From: VRUE01 sp963844395
GTDB taxonomy: Bacteria > Actinomycetota > Thermoleophilia > Solirubrobacterales > 70-9
DNA length: 64,000 bases
Direction of reading: 5' to 3'
Assembly (NCBI GenBank): GCA_963844395.1
Contig: CAWJNX010000001.1
Location: forward strand, 876,436-940,435
In this document: positions 1-9,399 of the stretch, piece by piece
Layout of the letters: each line of letters starts with the position of its first letter
How positions within the stretch are numbered: position 1 is the first letter of the stretch
Translations under genes and position numbers: made by a program
The notes under the pieces: generated by a model
The model's database searches: none
What the model was told of the DNA's origin: nothing
The model's input: only the letters and a program-made list of their open reading frames with translations

Positions 1-3000
1 ATAGCCGCCACCCGGGAGCGCGTCGTCGTCTTCGACGGCGGCATGGGCGCGACCCTGGAGCAGTTCGACCTGACGCAGGAGGACTACGGCGGCCTCGAGG
101 GCAAATGCCACGAGGCGCTGGTCCTGAACCGTCCCGACGTGATCGAGGGGGTCCACGCCTCGATGCTCGAGGCCGGCGCCGAGGTGGTCGAGACCGACAC
201 CTTCCAGGCCTCGCGGCTGAAGCTCGAGGAGTGGGGGCTCGGCGAGCACACGCACGAGATCAACGTTAAGGCGGCGCAAATCGCCCGCAAGGCGGCGGGC
301 GACGAGCGCTTCGTCGCCGGCTCGATCGGGCCGACCGGCTTCCTGCCCGCCTCCGATGACCCGACCCTGGGCGACATCTCCTTCCGCCGTCTGGTCGACG
401 TCTTCGCCGAGCAGGCGCGCGGCCTGGTCGAGGGCGGCGCCGACCTGCTGATCGTCGAGACGGCGCAGGACATCCTCGAGGTGAAGGCGGCGATCTTCGG
501 CGCCCGCAAGGCCTTCCAGGAGGCTGGCCGGACGCTGCCTCTCCAAGCCAGCGTCTCGCTGCTGCCACAGGGCGGCAAGATGCTGCTGGGGACCGATATC
601 CGGGCGGTGCTGACGACGCTTGCGGCGCTCGACGTCGACGTGATCGGGCTCAACTGCTCGACCGGCCCCGAGGACATGCGTGAGGCAATCCGCTACCTAG
701 GCGAGAACAGCCCGCTGCCGGTCCACTGCATCCCCAACGCCGGCCTGCCCCTGCAGGGACCCGATGGCGAGACGATCTTCCCCGAAGAGCCCGGGCCGCT
801 GGCCGCGACCCTGGGAGAGTTCGTCGAGCGCTACGGCGTCGGCATCGTCGGCGGCTGCTGCGGGACGACCCCCGAGCACATCGCCGCAATTCGCGAGCGC
901 GTTGACGGCCGGGTCCCGGACGAGCGGCCGGCGCCGGGGCCGATCGAGGTCTCCTCGATGATGACGTCAACGCCCCTGGTGCAGGAGCCGCGCCCGACCC
1001 TGGTTGGCGAGCGGGTCAACTCGCAGGGCTCGCGCAAGGCGAAGGAGCTGCTGCTCGCCGACGATTACGACGGCCTCGTCCAGGTCGCCGAGGACCAGGT
1101 AAACGGCGGTGCCCACGTGCTCGACGTGTGCGTGGCGCTGACCGAGCGCGCCGACGAGGACGAGCAGATGCGAGCGGTCGTCGAGCGGGTCTCGCTGACC
1201 CAGCCGGCGCCGATCCAGGTTGACTCGACCGAGCCGGAGGTGATCCAGGCGGCGCTGGAGCAGATCCCCGGGCGCGCGATCGTCAACTCGATCAACCTCG
1301 AGGCGGGGCGTGACAAGGCCGACGTGGTCGTGCCGCTAGCGGTGGCGCACGGCGCAGCGCTGATCGCGCTGACGATCGACGAGGTCGGGATGGCGAAGAC
1401 GGCCGAGCGCAAGGTGGAGATCGCGAAGCGGATCCGCGACCTCGCCTGCTCCGAGCACGGCCTCGACCCCGAGGCGCTGATCTTCGACGCGCTGACCTTC
1501 ACCCTGACCACCGGCGACGACGAGTGGAAGCCGTCCGCGGTAGAGACGATCGAGGGGATCCGACGGATCAAGGCCGAGATCCCCGGCGTCAAGACCTCGC
1601 TCGGCGTCTCCAACGTCTCCTTCGGCGTCGGTCAGCCGGCCCGCGCTGTCCTCAACTCGGTCTTCCTCCACCACTGCGTCGAGGCCGGGCTCGATCTGGC
1701 CATGGTCAACCCCAACCACATCACGCCGTACTCGGAGATCTCCGACTCCGAGCGCGAGCTGACCGACGATCTCGTCTTCAACCGGCGCGACGACGCGCTG
1801 GAGCGCTTCATCGGCCACTTCGAGTCAAAGGGCGAGGAGGCGGCCGAGGAGGCGGGCGACCCGACCGAGGGCATGGAGCCCGAGGAAGCTCTGCACTGGC
1901 ACATCCTGCGCCGCAAGAAGGATGGCGTCGAGGACTGGATCGACCGCTCGAACGAGAAGATCGGCGCCGTGCCGACCCTGAACGAGGTGCTGCTGCCGGC
2001 GATGAAGGAGGTCGGCGACAAGTTCGGCGCCGGCGAACTGATCCTGCCCTTCGTCCTGCAGTCGGCCGAAGTGATGAAGCGCGCCGTGGCGCAGCTGGAG
2101 AACTACCTCGACCGGATCGAGGGACACACGAAGGGCAAGGTCGTGATCGCGACCGTCTTCGGCGACGTCCACGACATCGGCAAGTCGCTCGTCAACACGA
2201 TCCTCACCAACAACGGCTACACGGTGATCGACCTCGGCAAGCAGGTCCCGGTCGAGACGATCATCGAGGCCGCGGTCGAGAACGAGGCCGACGCGATCGG
2301 CCTCTCCGCCCTGCTCGTCTCGACCTCAAAGCAGATGCCGATCTGCGTCCAGGAGCTGCACCAGCGTGAGCTGGCCTTCCCGGTGCTGATCGGCGGCGCC
2401 GCGATCAACCGCGACTTCGGCCGCCGCACGCTCTACCCGCACGGCAAGGAGTCCGACGAGGTCTACGAGCCAGGCGTCTTCTACTGCAAGGACGCCTTCC
2501 AGGGGCTCGACACGATGGACGCGCTGGTTGACGAGGAGGCGCACCGGGTGCTGGTCGAGCGGATCCGCTCCGAGGCCAAGCAGCTGCGCGAGAAGCCGGT
2601 GGTCATCGACGACTCGCCGCCGACCACGGACGCGAGCGTCCGCTCCGCGGCCCGCACCGACAACCCGATCCCCGAGCCGCCCTTCCTCGGCGTGCGCGAC
2701 GTTAACGTTGACCTTGACGAGGTCTTTCCCTACCTCGACCGCCACGTGTTGTTCAAGCTGCACTGGGGCGGCAAAGGGGTTAAGGGCGAGGCCTGGCGCG
2801 AACTGGTCGAGGGAAACGGTGAGGAGGAGGGATTCGCGCCGCGGCTGGAGCGGATGTGGCGCGAGCAGGATTACCTCAGGCCACGAGCGCGGCTCGGCTA
2901 CTTCCCCTGCAACGCCGAGGGCAACGAGCTGGTCGTCTTCGACCCCGAGGACCCTGAGCGCGAGCTGGAGCGACTGGTCTTCCCGCGCCAACCCAAGCAC

Positions 3001-3519
3001 GACCGCATCTGCCTGGCCGACTTTTTCAGCCCGTTCGACTCGGGGGAGCGCGATGTCGTGGCCCTGCAGGGCGTCACCGTCGGCCCCGAGGTGACCGAGC
3101 TGATCGAACAACTGGAGCGCGAAGGCGAGTTCGCCGAGCAGCTCTTCGTCCACGGGCTCGGCGTGCAGTCGGCCGAGGGCCTGGCCGAGTGGCTGCACTC
3201 AAAGGTGCGCCGCGAGCTCGCCATCGACCTCGACCAGGGCCGCCGTTACTCGTGGGGCTATCCGGCCTGCCCGGACCAGTCCGAGCACGAGAAGGTATGG
3301 CGCCTGCTCGAGCTGGAGGAGATCGGCATGACCCTCTCGGGCGGCTTCGCCGTGACCCCGGAGCAGTCGACGGTGGCGATCGTCGCCCACCATCCCCAGG
3401 CCGTTTACTTCGGCATGAAGTCGGGGTTCATTCCGGAGGAGAAGGCGCCGGATGAGCTGATCGCCGGAACTGAGCGGGGCGGGGCTGTTCCGCCGGAGAA
3501 AGAGCCGGTAGAGACGTAG
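1..3519 (+). CDS. metH: Cobalamin-dependent methionine synthase, 5' end outside window
   Basis: This enzyme moves a methyl group from methyltetrahydrofolate through cobalamin to homocysteine, giving methionine in the cytosol. The frame is open from base 1 (IAATRERVVVFDGG just before the ATG at 43), and that sequence is the usual start of the homocysteine domain, so the true start lies upstream of the window. Counting from the ATG at 43: homocysteine methyltransferase domain about 1-300 with zinc ligands Cys205 (GLNCSTGP) and Cys272-Cys273 (GGCCGTTPEH); pterin-binding domain about 310-580; B12 cap and B12 domain about 610-860 with the DxHxxG motif (GDVHDIGK, lower cobalt ligand His710); AdoMet activation domain about 870-1150. 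All four modules are present and the frame is intact. A structured repeat starts 11 bp after the stop. Confidence 0.96.
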   Translation: MAATRERVVVFDGGMGATLEQFDLTQEDYGGLEGKCHEALVLNRPDVIEGVHASMLEAGAEVVETDTFQASRLKLEEWGLGEHTHEINVKAAQIARKAAGDERFVAGSIGPTGFLPASDDPTLGDISFRRLVDVFAEQARGLVEGGADLLIVETAQDILEVKAAIFGARKAFQEAGRTLPLQASVSLLPQGGKMLLGTDIRAVLTTLAALDVDVIGLNCSTGPEDMREAIRYLGENSPLPVHCIPNAGLPLQGPDGETIFPEEPGPLAATLGEFVERYGVGIVGGCCGTTPEHIAAIRERVDGRVPDERPAPGPIEVSSMMTSTPLVQEPRPTLVGERVNSQGSRKAKELLLADDYDGLVQVAEDQVNGGAHVLDVCVALTERADEDEQMRAVVERVSLTQPAPIQVDSTEPEVIQAALEQIPGRAIVNSINLEAGRDKADVVVPLAVAHGAALIALTIDEVGMAKTAERKVEIAKRIRDLACSEHGLDPEALIFDALTFTLTTGDDEWKPSAVETIEGIRRIKAEIPGVKTSLGVSNVSFGVGQPARAVLNSVFLHHCVEAGLDLAMVNPNHITPYSEISDSERELTDDLVFNRRDDALERFIGHFESKGEEAAEEAGDPTEGMEPEEALHWHILRRKKDGVEDWIDRSNEKIGAVPTLNEVLLPAMKEVGDKFGAGELILPFVLQSAEVMKRAVAQLENYLDRIEGHTKGKVVIATVFGDVHDIGKSLVNTILTNNGYTVIDLGKQVPVETIIEAAVENEADAIGLSALLVSTSKQMPICVQELHQRELAFPVLIGGAAINRDFGRRTLYPHGKESDEVYEPGVFYCKDAFQGLDTMDALVDEEAHRVLVERIRSEAKQLREKPVVIDDSPPTTDASVRSAARTDNPIPEPPFLGVRDVNVDLDEVFPYLDRHVLFKLHWGGKGVKGEAWRELVEGNGEEEGFAPRLERMWREQDYLRPRARLGYFPCNAEGNELVVFDPEDPERELERLVFPRQPKHDRICLADFFSPFDSGERDVVALQGVTVGPEVTELIEQLEREGEFAEQLFVHGLGVQSAEGLAEWLHSKVRRELAIDLDQGRRYSWGYPACPDQSEHEKVWRLLELEEIGMTLSGGFAVTPEQSTVAIVAHHPQAVYFGMKSGFIPEEKAPDELIAGTERGGAVPPEKEPVET

Positions 3520-3530
3520 GCGTCGGCGGG

Positions 3531-3622
3531 CGGGTCCTGTCGCGGCGGCCCTCCCCCATGTGCTCGGACGCCGCTTCGCGGCGCCCTCCGCTATGGGGGA
3601 CCCCCGCCACCGCGCCACCCGC
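3531..3622 (+). repeat. Structured 3'-UTR repeat, copy 1 of 3
   Basis: A segment of about 92 bp starts 11 bp after the metH stop. It contains the arms CCCCCAT and ATGGGGG around an inner hairpin (GCCGC-TTC-GCGGC), followed by CCCCCGCCACCGCGCCACC. Near-identical copies lie at 59751-59842 (minus) and 61396-61483 (plus), each in sense orientation just downstream of a stop codon. The function is unknown; a transcript-end or mRNA-stability element is inferred from position and folding. Confidence 0.85.
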
Positions 3623-3674
3623 CCGATCAACGTCTAGGTCATAACGAGTTGAGCGCCAACCGCGGTAAAGGCGT

Positions 3675-5987
3675 TTATGCCCCTATGCGTTCTCCGGCGG
3701 GACGCTGTGGGAGGGGCTTAAGGCGGACTGGGGCCGCAGACAAGGCCTGGATTCGGAGGTCGCTCCAGGTCAGGCCCTCTCTTACTAGGGAGGGGAGGCC
3801 CAGGGCTACTGCGGTGGCTATCTCCACTGCCTGGAGGATGATTCCGTAGGCGAGGGCGTCTGCCGTGCCTATGCCGAAGCCGGTGTGGAGGACGCTGATC
3901 ACGGCTAGCTGGAAGACACCGATGTTGGAGGGGGTCGCCGGCACGACCGCGGTGACGTTGACTGCGAAGAGGACCGCGGCGGCGGCGCCGATTCCGCCCT
4001 CCAGGCCGAGCGCGGCGAGCAGCGCCCAGCAGGCGGCGAGCTGGATCGCCCAGGCGCCGAGCTGGGCGGCGGCGGCGATGGCGCCGCGGCGCGGCTTGCG
4101 GAACACGGCTAGGCCGGCGCGGACCTGGAGCAGCGCTCGGTGAACCGCCGCGCCGGCGCGGGCAAGTCGCCCGTTGCCGTTGCGGCGCAGCAGCATCGGC
4201 GCGAACAGGACGAGGACGAGCAGGATCAGGGGCACGAAGCTGAAGGCGAAGAGCTTCTCGGTGCTGGAGTGGAAGAGGTCGGTGGTGGAGACGATGATCG
4301 CCCCCAGCATCGCCAGCGCGACGAGGTTGAGCATGGTCTGCGAGACCAGCGTGCCGAGCAAGATCGGGAAGGTCTCCCGCATGCGGCCGATGCGGCGGGC
4401 GAGGGTCATCGCCCGCGCCGGCTCGCCGAGCCTTGCCGGCAAGGTCGCCGACATCAGCACGCCGATCATCGTCGCCGAGGTGACGTCGCGGCGGCGGACC
4501 GGCCGGTTGGGAAGCGCCGCCCGCACGATCCCGTACCAGGAGGCGGCGCGGAAGAAGAGTGAGATGCCCATCAGGGCGCAGGCGACGAGTACCCAGGTGA
4601 AGTCGGAGCGGACGATGCTGGCGAGGACGTTGTCGATACCGATCTTCTGCGCGGCCAGCACGGTGAGGCCGACGCCGAGCGCCCCGGCGACGCCGAGCCC
4701 GGCGCGGCGGGCGACGCGCCGTCGCCTGTTGCCGTCCTCGGCCAGCGGCGGGTCGAGCGAGGGCAGCTTGCGCGGCGGCCGTGGCGGCGTGCCGTCGGCG
4801 GGCCGGAACCCGGCCCAGTGGGCGGCGCGCTCCACCGTCGTCGTCGGAATGGGTGCCTCGATCGCCCGTTCGTAGACCTCGGTCACACGGTCGGCGATGT
4901 GCGGCCAGGCGTAGCGCTGGGCGCTCTGCCGCGCCGCTTCGCCCATCGCCGCAAGGCGGGCCGGCTCGTGGTGGGCGCGCTGCAGCTCCTCGGCCAGGCG
5001 CTGCGGGTCGCCCGGCGGCACCAGCACGCCGTTGACGCCGTCGCTAACCACGTCGCTGTAGCCGGCGATCGCCGAGGCGATCGCCGGGGTGCCGGCGGCG
5101 AAGGCCTCGGTCAGGACCATGCCAAAGCTCTCGCCGGCAAGCGAGGGCGCGCAGAGCACGTCGGCCTCGTGCAGCGCCTGCCATAGCTGGTCGTGAGAGA
5201 CCCGGCCGCGAGCGTCGATTCTCTCCATCGTCTCGGGGTTGGCCAGGTAGCGGAGAACGTCGTCGCGCTCGGCGCCGATCACGGTGAGGCGGGAGGGGAC
5301 GTGCTCGACCAGCGCGTCGAAGGCGGTCAGCAGGATCGGTAGGCCCTTGCGCTCCTCCGGGCGGCCGACGAAGAGCACCCGCAGTTCGTCGCTCGCTGGC
5401 TTCGGCTCCTTCGGCGCGGCCTCGACGTCGACGCCGTTGGGAACGATCTCGTAGTGGCCGCCGAACCAGCGACGGCCGGTCCAGGAGGCTGCCTCGGAGA
5501 CGGCGATCCGCGCCGAGAGACGGTTGAAGACGCGACGGGCGCCAAGCGCCGAGGCGATGTGGTTTGGCATCGGCTTGGTCGAGTAGGCGTGGAAGGTTCC
5601 GACGACCGGACTGCGGGCGCCGAGCGCCGCGTTCCAGCCGACCAGCGGCACCAGCGGCTCGTGGACGTGGATCACGTCGTAGCCGCCGCGCCGAAGCTCG
5701 CGCCGCGGTGCCACCACTCCCCCTGCCGGGAACGCCGCAAGGTTCGACACCGCGCCGTTGGCCCCGAAGCCCATGCTGCGGCCCAGCGGAATCAGGTAGT
5801 CGGGAAGCTCGCGAGCCTCCGGCGCGGCACGGTGCAGCGCCCGGCTGAGGCGACCCGGTGGATCGACGGGAGCAAGCACACGGACGTGATGGCCACGGTC
5901 GAGGAACTCCTCGGCGAGCGCCTCGACGTGCCGATTCACGCCTCCCTGGTAGCTCCAGGAATATGGCGAGACAAGAGCAATCCGCAC
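3675..5987 (-). CDS. GT4 glycosyltransferase fused to a flippase-like membrane domain
   Basis: The 770-residue product has two modules. Residues 1-390 form a GT-B glycosyltransferase of family 4 that resembles PimA-type mannosyltransferases: an N-terminal glycine-rich loop (SYQGGVNRHVEALAEEF), a HVHEPLVPL segment, and the nucleotide-sugar motif ESFGMVLTEAFAAG with two glutamates seven residues apart. After a proline/arginine-rich linker, residues about 430-750 contain roughly eight hydrophobic segments typical of the UPF0104/lysylphosphatidylglycerol-synthetase membrane domain, often called flippase-like. The likely role is to glycosylate a lipid or polyprenyl acceptor at the inner membrane face and then help move it; the substrate cannot be read from sequence. 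The start is a GTG with no strong ribosome site. The gene is convergent with metH. Confidence 0.85.
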   Translation of the reverse strand: MRIALVSPYSWSYQGGVNRHVEALAEEFLDRGHHVRVLAPVDPPGRLSRALHRAAPEARELPDYLIPLGRSMGFGANGAVSNLAAFPAGGVVAPRRELRRGGYDVIHVHEPLVPLVGWNAALGARSPVVGTFHAYSTKPMPNHIASALGARRVFNRLSARIAVSEAASWTGRRWFGGHYEIVPNGVDVEAAPKEPKPASDELRVLFVGRPEERKGLPILLTAFDALVEHVPSRLTVIGAERDDVLRYLANPETMERIDARGRVSHDQLWQALHEADVLCAPSLAGESFGMVLTEAFAAGTPAIASAIAGYSDVVSDGVNGVLVPPGDPQRLAEELQRAHHEPARLAAMGEAARQSAQRYAWPHIADRVTEVYERAIEAPIPTTTVERAAHWAGFRPADGTPPRPPRKLPSLDPPLAEDGNRRRRVARRAGLGVAGALGVGLTVLAAQKIGIDNVLASIVRSDFTWVLVACALMGISLFFRAASWYGIVRAALPNRPVRRRDVTSATMIGVLMSATLPARLGEPARAMTLARRIGRMRETFPILLGTLVSQTMLNLVALAMLGAIIVSTTDLFHSSTEKLFAFSFVPLILLVLVLFAPMLLRRNGNGRLARAGAAVHRALLQVRAGLAVFRKPRRGAIAAAAQLGAWAIQLAACWALLAALGLEGGIGAAAAVLFAVNVTAVVPATPSNIGVFQLAVISVLHTGFGIGTADALAYGIILQAVEIATAVALGLPSLVREGLTWSDLRIQALSAAPVRLKPLPQRPAGERIGA

Positions 5988-6049
5988 GAACCGCTAAGGG
6001 TAGTCGATGCCACGGCACCCACCCAAACGCGAACGGAAGTCGGTCGGAG

Positions 6050-6421
6050 CTAAACCTGGCCGGTGATGACCAGGCCCATGAGGGCGACGATGACGGCCCC
6101 GCCGACCCGAATCATCGTCATCTGCAGGGCGTGATTTTCCTTGCGCAGCGCGTCGAAGTCTTTCCGCAGCTCGCGATTGCCGTGCTTGATTTCGAAACGC
6201 AGTTCCTGATTAGCCTCTTGCGTTTCGGTGCGCAACCCCTTGACATCCTTCTCGACCCGCTCGAAGCCTGATCTCATTTCAGCCTCAACACGCTCGAAGC
6301 GCTGCTCCATCTCAGCCTCGACATGATCGAAGCGTTCGTCTACCCGGTCGAAGCGTTCATCGATCCGGCGGCCGAACTCGTCGAGGCGGTCGTCTGTCCA
6401 GCTCTGTCTCATTGCGTCCAT
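6050..6421 (-). CDS. Small coiled-coil protein with C-terminal membrane anchor
   Basis: This 123-residue protein has a long charged coiled coil (about residues 8-90) built on repeats such as ERFDRVDERFDHVEAEM and RFERVEAEMRSGFERVEKD, then one hydrophobic helix at the C-terminus (MIRVGGAVIVALMGLVITG). It matches the general pattern of tail-anchored coiled-coil proteins without a known reaction. The ATG at 6421 is preferred because it lies 12 bp past the stop of the upstream membrane-protein gene on the same strand; the frame stays open further upstream but would then overlap that gene. An ATG three codons later is an alternative. Confidence 0.65.
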   Translation of the reverse strand: MDAMRQSWTDDRLDEFGRRIDERFDRVDERFDHVEAEMEQRFERVEAEMRSGFERVEKDVKGLRTETQEANQELRFEIKHGNRELRKDFDALRKENHALQMTMIRVGGAVIVALMGLVITGQV

Positions 6422-6432
6422 GCCCTGCCAGG

Positions 6433-7743
6433 CTACGGGGAAATATCGCGCGTGTGTGAGACGGAAGTGTAACTTTTTGTCTGGGGAGCCACAGGCTCCA
6501 TTCTGCCGCCTGCATTCGCCCATGCAAAGCCGGTGAATGCCGCGAGATAGGCGGCTCCGATCTCCAACAGCAGGGCGCCGGAGTCGTTGGCGACGGTGCC
6601 GACCAGGGTTGCAGCGAGGGCGCCGAGTAGGCCCGCCCGCATCGCGGGGACGTCGCGCAGCCAGGCGGCGATGCGCTCGCGCCGCAGCCAGACGATCAGC
6701 CCTCCCGCGAGCACGAAGGGCAGGATCGCGAGGAGCAGCGGCCGGCCGAAGCTCTCCCCCGCCTCGCCCAGCCGACGGCCGATGACGGCGAGGACATCGC
6801 CACCGCCGTCGGCCTGCAGGACCGTGCGAGTCAGGTGGGCGTCGGAGCCCGAGAGAAGATCGGCGGCGGCGAGGATCGCGAGCGCCGGCAGAGGCACGGC
6901 GAGGGCCAAGAAGGAGAGTCGGGGGCGGCCGGCGAGAACGGCGGCAGCGACCATCCCGCCAAGCGGCAGCACGATCGCCGCCCCGACGTCGGCTCCGTAG
7001 CGGCCGTAGGCAAAGGCGAACGAGAACGCTGCGGCTACGACGAGGAAGGCGGCGGCGTGGCGGGTGCTGAGCCGAGCGACAGCACCGCCTCGATCGGGTC
7101 GAGCCCCCACGTCGCGGGCAAATCCGGTCAGCGCCGCTCCGGTCCCAACCAGGACCAGCACGACCAGGATCGCCTCAAGCTCGTTGCCGATCCCGTAATA
7201 GCGGTGGCCGGCAGCCGGGTTCGGTCCCACCAGGGAGAGCTGGGTGAGATGCGAGCCGGCAACGACGTCAACCGTGTAGGTGAGCACGGTCGCAGCGCAG
7301 GCAACCGCCAGCGCCCGGTAGCCGCCGAGCACGGCCAGGGTCAAAACCGCGAGAGCGGGCGACCCGAGCATGACCAGCAGCCGCTCAGCCGCGACGCTGG
7401 GTTCCAACACGGCGCCCGCCAGCAAAAGCAGCGGCAGATAAACGAGCGAGAGGGCCAGAAGCTGGGCGGCAAGCCTTCCAGCCCGCTCGCGTTCGACCGC
7501 GAACGCCAGACCGAACGCTCCCAGCCAGACAAGAAGGCTGACGCCGAGCACCGGTCCGCGCCGATCGGCGATCTCCCAGAGACGATCGGGCCCGGTGACA
7601 AGGATCGAGAGCGGGTCTCCTTCGAAACCGCAACCCGCCAGGCGCAGCGCCAGCAGGCCGCCGATCAGCCCGGCGGCAAGCGCCGCCGGCGCTATCGTGA
7701 CCGCGATGGGCGACCGCACTTTTGCCAAGTTCACCTTTTTCAA
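6433..7743 (-). CDS. Polytopic integral membrane protein with a YGIGNELE motif
   Basis: The product of up to 436 residues is almost entirely hydrophobic, with about 11-12 predicted transmembrane segments. Recognisable marks are the central LVGPNPAAGHRYYGIGNELE sequence and a late VANDSGALLLEIGAAY sequence; both recur in multi-spanning actinobacterial membrane proteins of unknown function, and a similar 'YGIGNE' signature is known in membrane parts of phosphatase-like proteins. I cannot assign a reaction. The frame opens at 7743, which overlaps the start of the divergent hemQ by 38 bp; a GTG at 7719 reduces the overlap. It is followed directly by the coiled-coil gene. Confidence 0.75.
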   Translation of the reverse strand: MKKVNLAKVRSPIAVTIAPAALAAGLIGGLLALRLAGCGFEGDPLSILVTGPDRLWEIADRRGPVLGVSLLVWLGAFGLAFAVERERAGRLAAQLLALSLVYLPLLLLAGAVLEPSVAAERLLVMLGSPALAVLTLAVLGGYRALAVACAATVLTYTVDVVAGSHLTQLSLVGPNPAAGHRYYGIGNELEAILVVLVLVGTGAALTGFARDVGARPDRGGAVARLSTRHAAAFLVVAAAFSFAFAYGRYGADVGAAIVLPLGGMVAAAVLAGRPRLSFLALAVPLPALAILAAADLLSGSDAHLTRTVLQADGGGDVLAVIGRRLGEAGESFGRPLLLAILPFVLAGGLIVWLRRERIAAWLRDVPAMRAGLLGALAATLVGTVANDSGALLLEIGAAYLAAFTGFAWANAGGRMEPVAPQTKSYTSVSHTRDISP

Positions 7744-8401
7744 GATCGACCCCGAGTGGCGCCGCCGCGACGCCGAGCTGCGCGCCGCCGATAAGCAGGA
7801 GTTCCTCGCGGCATGCGAGGACTTCGCCCTCGACCGCTCGCTGCGCGCCTACTCAACCATAGGAACGCGCGGCGACGCCGACCTGGTGCTGCTCAGCCAG
7901 AGCCCCAACCTCGATGACCTGCACACTTTCCATGTCGTGCTCGGCCAGAGCGGCCTGGCGAAGTGGGCCGAAACGCCCTACTCGTTCCTCTCGATGACCA
8001 AGCGCTCGCCCTACTCCGACGAGCAGTCCCGGCCCGAGATCTGCGTTTCCGAGCGCAAGTACCTCTTCCTCTACCCGATGGTCAAGCAGCGCCGCTGGTA
8101 CGGACTGCCGGAGGAGGAGCGCGGGCGGATCATGAAAAGCCACATCGAGGTCGGCCGCCGCCATCCGGAGATCACGATCAACACCTCCTACTCCTTCGGG
8201 CTCGACGACCAGGAGTTCGTGGTCGCCTTCGAGGGCGACGACCCGGGCGAGTTCCTCGACCTCGTGCAGGAGCTGCGACCGACCGAGTCGAGCGCCTACA
8301 CCGAGCGCGAGACGCCGATCTTCACCTGCGTGGCGATGTCTGTGCGGCGGGCGCTCGACGCGCTCGACGGCGTCGCGAGCGTCGTCGCCGCCGCGCGGTA
8401 A
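7706..8401 (+). CDS. hemQ: Chlorite dismutase-family heme protein, coproheme decarboxylase type
   Basis: The 231-residue product belongs to the chlorite dismutase-like family, in which actinobacterial members (HemQ/ChdC) convert coproheme III to heme b at the end of heme synthesis. The C-terminal half carries the family core: MKSHIEVGRRHPEI with candidate axial histidines, NTSYSFGLDDQEFVVAFE and DDPGEFLDLVQELRPTE. Length fits the family's usual 220-250 residues. The ATG at 7706 is chosen because MGDRTFAKFTFFKIDPEWRR is the conserved N-terminal strand. No other heme gene is adjacent, so the role comes from family membership alone. It is divergent from the polytopic membrane protein. Confidence 0.85.
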   Translation: MGDRTFAKFTFFKIDPEWRRRDAELRAADKQEFLAACEDFALDRSLRAYSTIGTRGDADLVLLSQSPNLDDLHTFHVVLGQSGLAKWAETPYSFLSMTKRSPYSDEQSRPEICVSERKYLFLYPMVKQRRWYGLPEEERGRIMKSHIEVGRRHPEITINTSYSFGLDDQEFVVAFEGDDPGEFLDLVQELRPTESSAYTERETPIFTCVAMSVRRALDALDGVASVVAAAR

Positions 8402-8450
8402 TAAGCAGCCATCCGCTTCCGATAGCTCTCGAAATCAGCTTTCGCCGCGG

Positions 8451-9317
8451 TCAGTCGAAGGCCAGATAGCGGTACCGGGCGATGACTTCGAGGTGGCGGA
8501 CCAGCCCGAAGTCCCGGATCCGCTCCGTCGCGAGCTTGGCCGCGAGCTTCGCGCCTTCGATGTCGCCGAGCGCGCGGCGGTACTCCATCTGCACCAGTGG
8601 CTCGGTTGTCCACGCCCGTTTCGTCGAGCCCCGCGTCTCACTCGAGATCGATAGGAGCAAGTCGAGGTGCTCCATGTTTCCGAGTTCCACCTGCTCGAAC
8701 AGCACTTGGGTGGCGAATGCGTGCGACCGGGGGTCGATGCGACCCGAAGCGAGATAGGCAGCGACGATTCCCTCTGACCTGGCGCGCAGGAACTCCTTGT
8801 GCACCGGCAGGTAGTCGGCCCGGCGCAGCGCCGCGACTCGGATCGCGTATACAGCGGTTGCCGCCCGCGCGAGGGGATGCCCCTGCGGAGAGGCGATCAG
8901 CTTGAGGAGGCCGTCCCGGCCGCCGGCTGCCGTCTCCAGTCTGTCCAACGCGGAGGAGGTGTAGAGCACCGCTTCCGGGCATCGTCCATTGCGATGCGCC
9001 ACCTCGGCAATCATGGTGGCGCCGCAGGCGAATCTGGCCGCGTTGTGGAGCCGGCTGTCGGATTCCCGGGTTGCCGGCTGAAGGAACCGATGCTCAACGG
9101 CTTTGATCGCTTCCAGAGCGAGCAATGGATCGCCTCCGGGACCATCGCAGAGAACCTCGAGGGCAAGCTCGATCTCTTCTCGCCAGACCAGTGGATCGAC
9201 CCAGCCGTTCAGCATCGCCTCGGCAATGGCTCTCGCGCACCGTTCAGCGCGCGGAATGTCCTCCGCCTCGCAGTAGTCCCTTTTCGACACCCACTCAATT
9301 CCTCTCAAGGAACCCAT
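8451..9317 (-). CDS. Hypothetical all-helical protein
   Basis: The 288-residue product is not a family I recognise. It is predicted to be nearly all alpha helix with repeated alanine/leucine pairs, resembling TPR-like or tetrapeptide-solenoid proteins, and it has no signal peptide or membrane segment. It is divergent from a helix-turn-helix gene (9400-9903), with an AT-rich promoter region of about 80 bp between them. Base composition is more even than in the neighbouring housekeeping genes, which together with the broken gene on the far side suggests this segment was acquired. Function is unknown. Confidence 0.6.
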   Translation of the reverse strand: MGSLRGIEWVSKRDYCEAEDIPRAERCARAIAEAMLNGWVDPLVWREEIELALEVLCDGPGGDPLLALEAIKAVEHRFLQPATRESDSRLHNAARFACGATMIAEVAHRNGRCPEAVLYTSSALDRLETAAGGRDGLLKLIASPQGHPLARAATAVYAIRVAALRRADYLPVHKEFLRARSEGIVAAYLASGRIDPRSHAFATQVLFEQVELGNMEHLDLLLSISSETRGSTKRAWTTEPLVQMEYRRALGDIEGAKLAAKLATERIRDFGLVRHLEVIARYRYLAFD

Positions 9318-9399
9318 CTGGGAATCGTAGCGAGATCGTCGTTAGAGCGCGTTTAGTTCTTCTCTAGATTGGATTTAGTCCCCCTTTTATTTCGCATCT

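Noticed and set aside
8296..8613. Possible minus-strand gene over the hemQ end (TAAKADFESYRKRMAAYYR)
   Set aside because: The sequence is in a different frame from the gene at 8451-9317, has no ribosome site and overlaps hemQ coding sequence.
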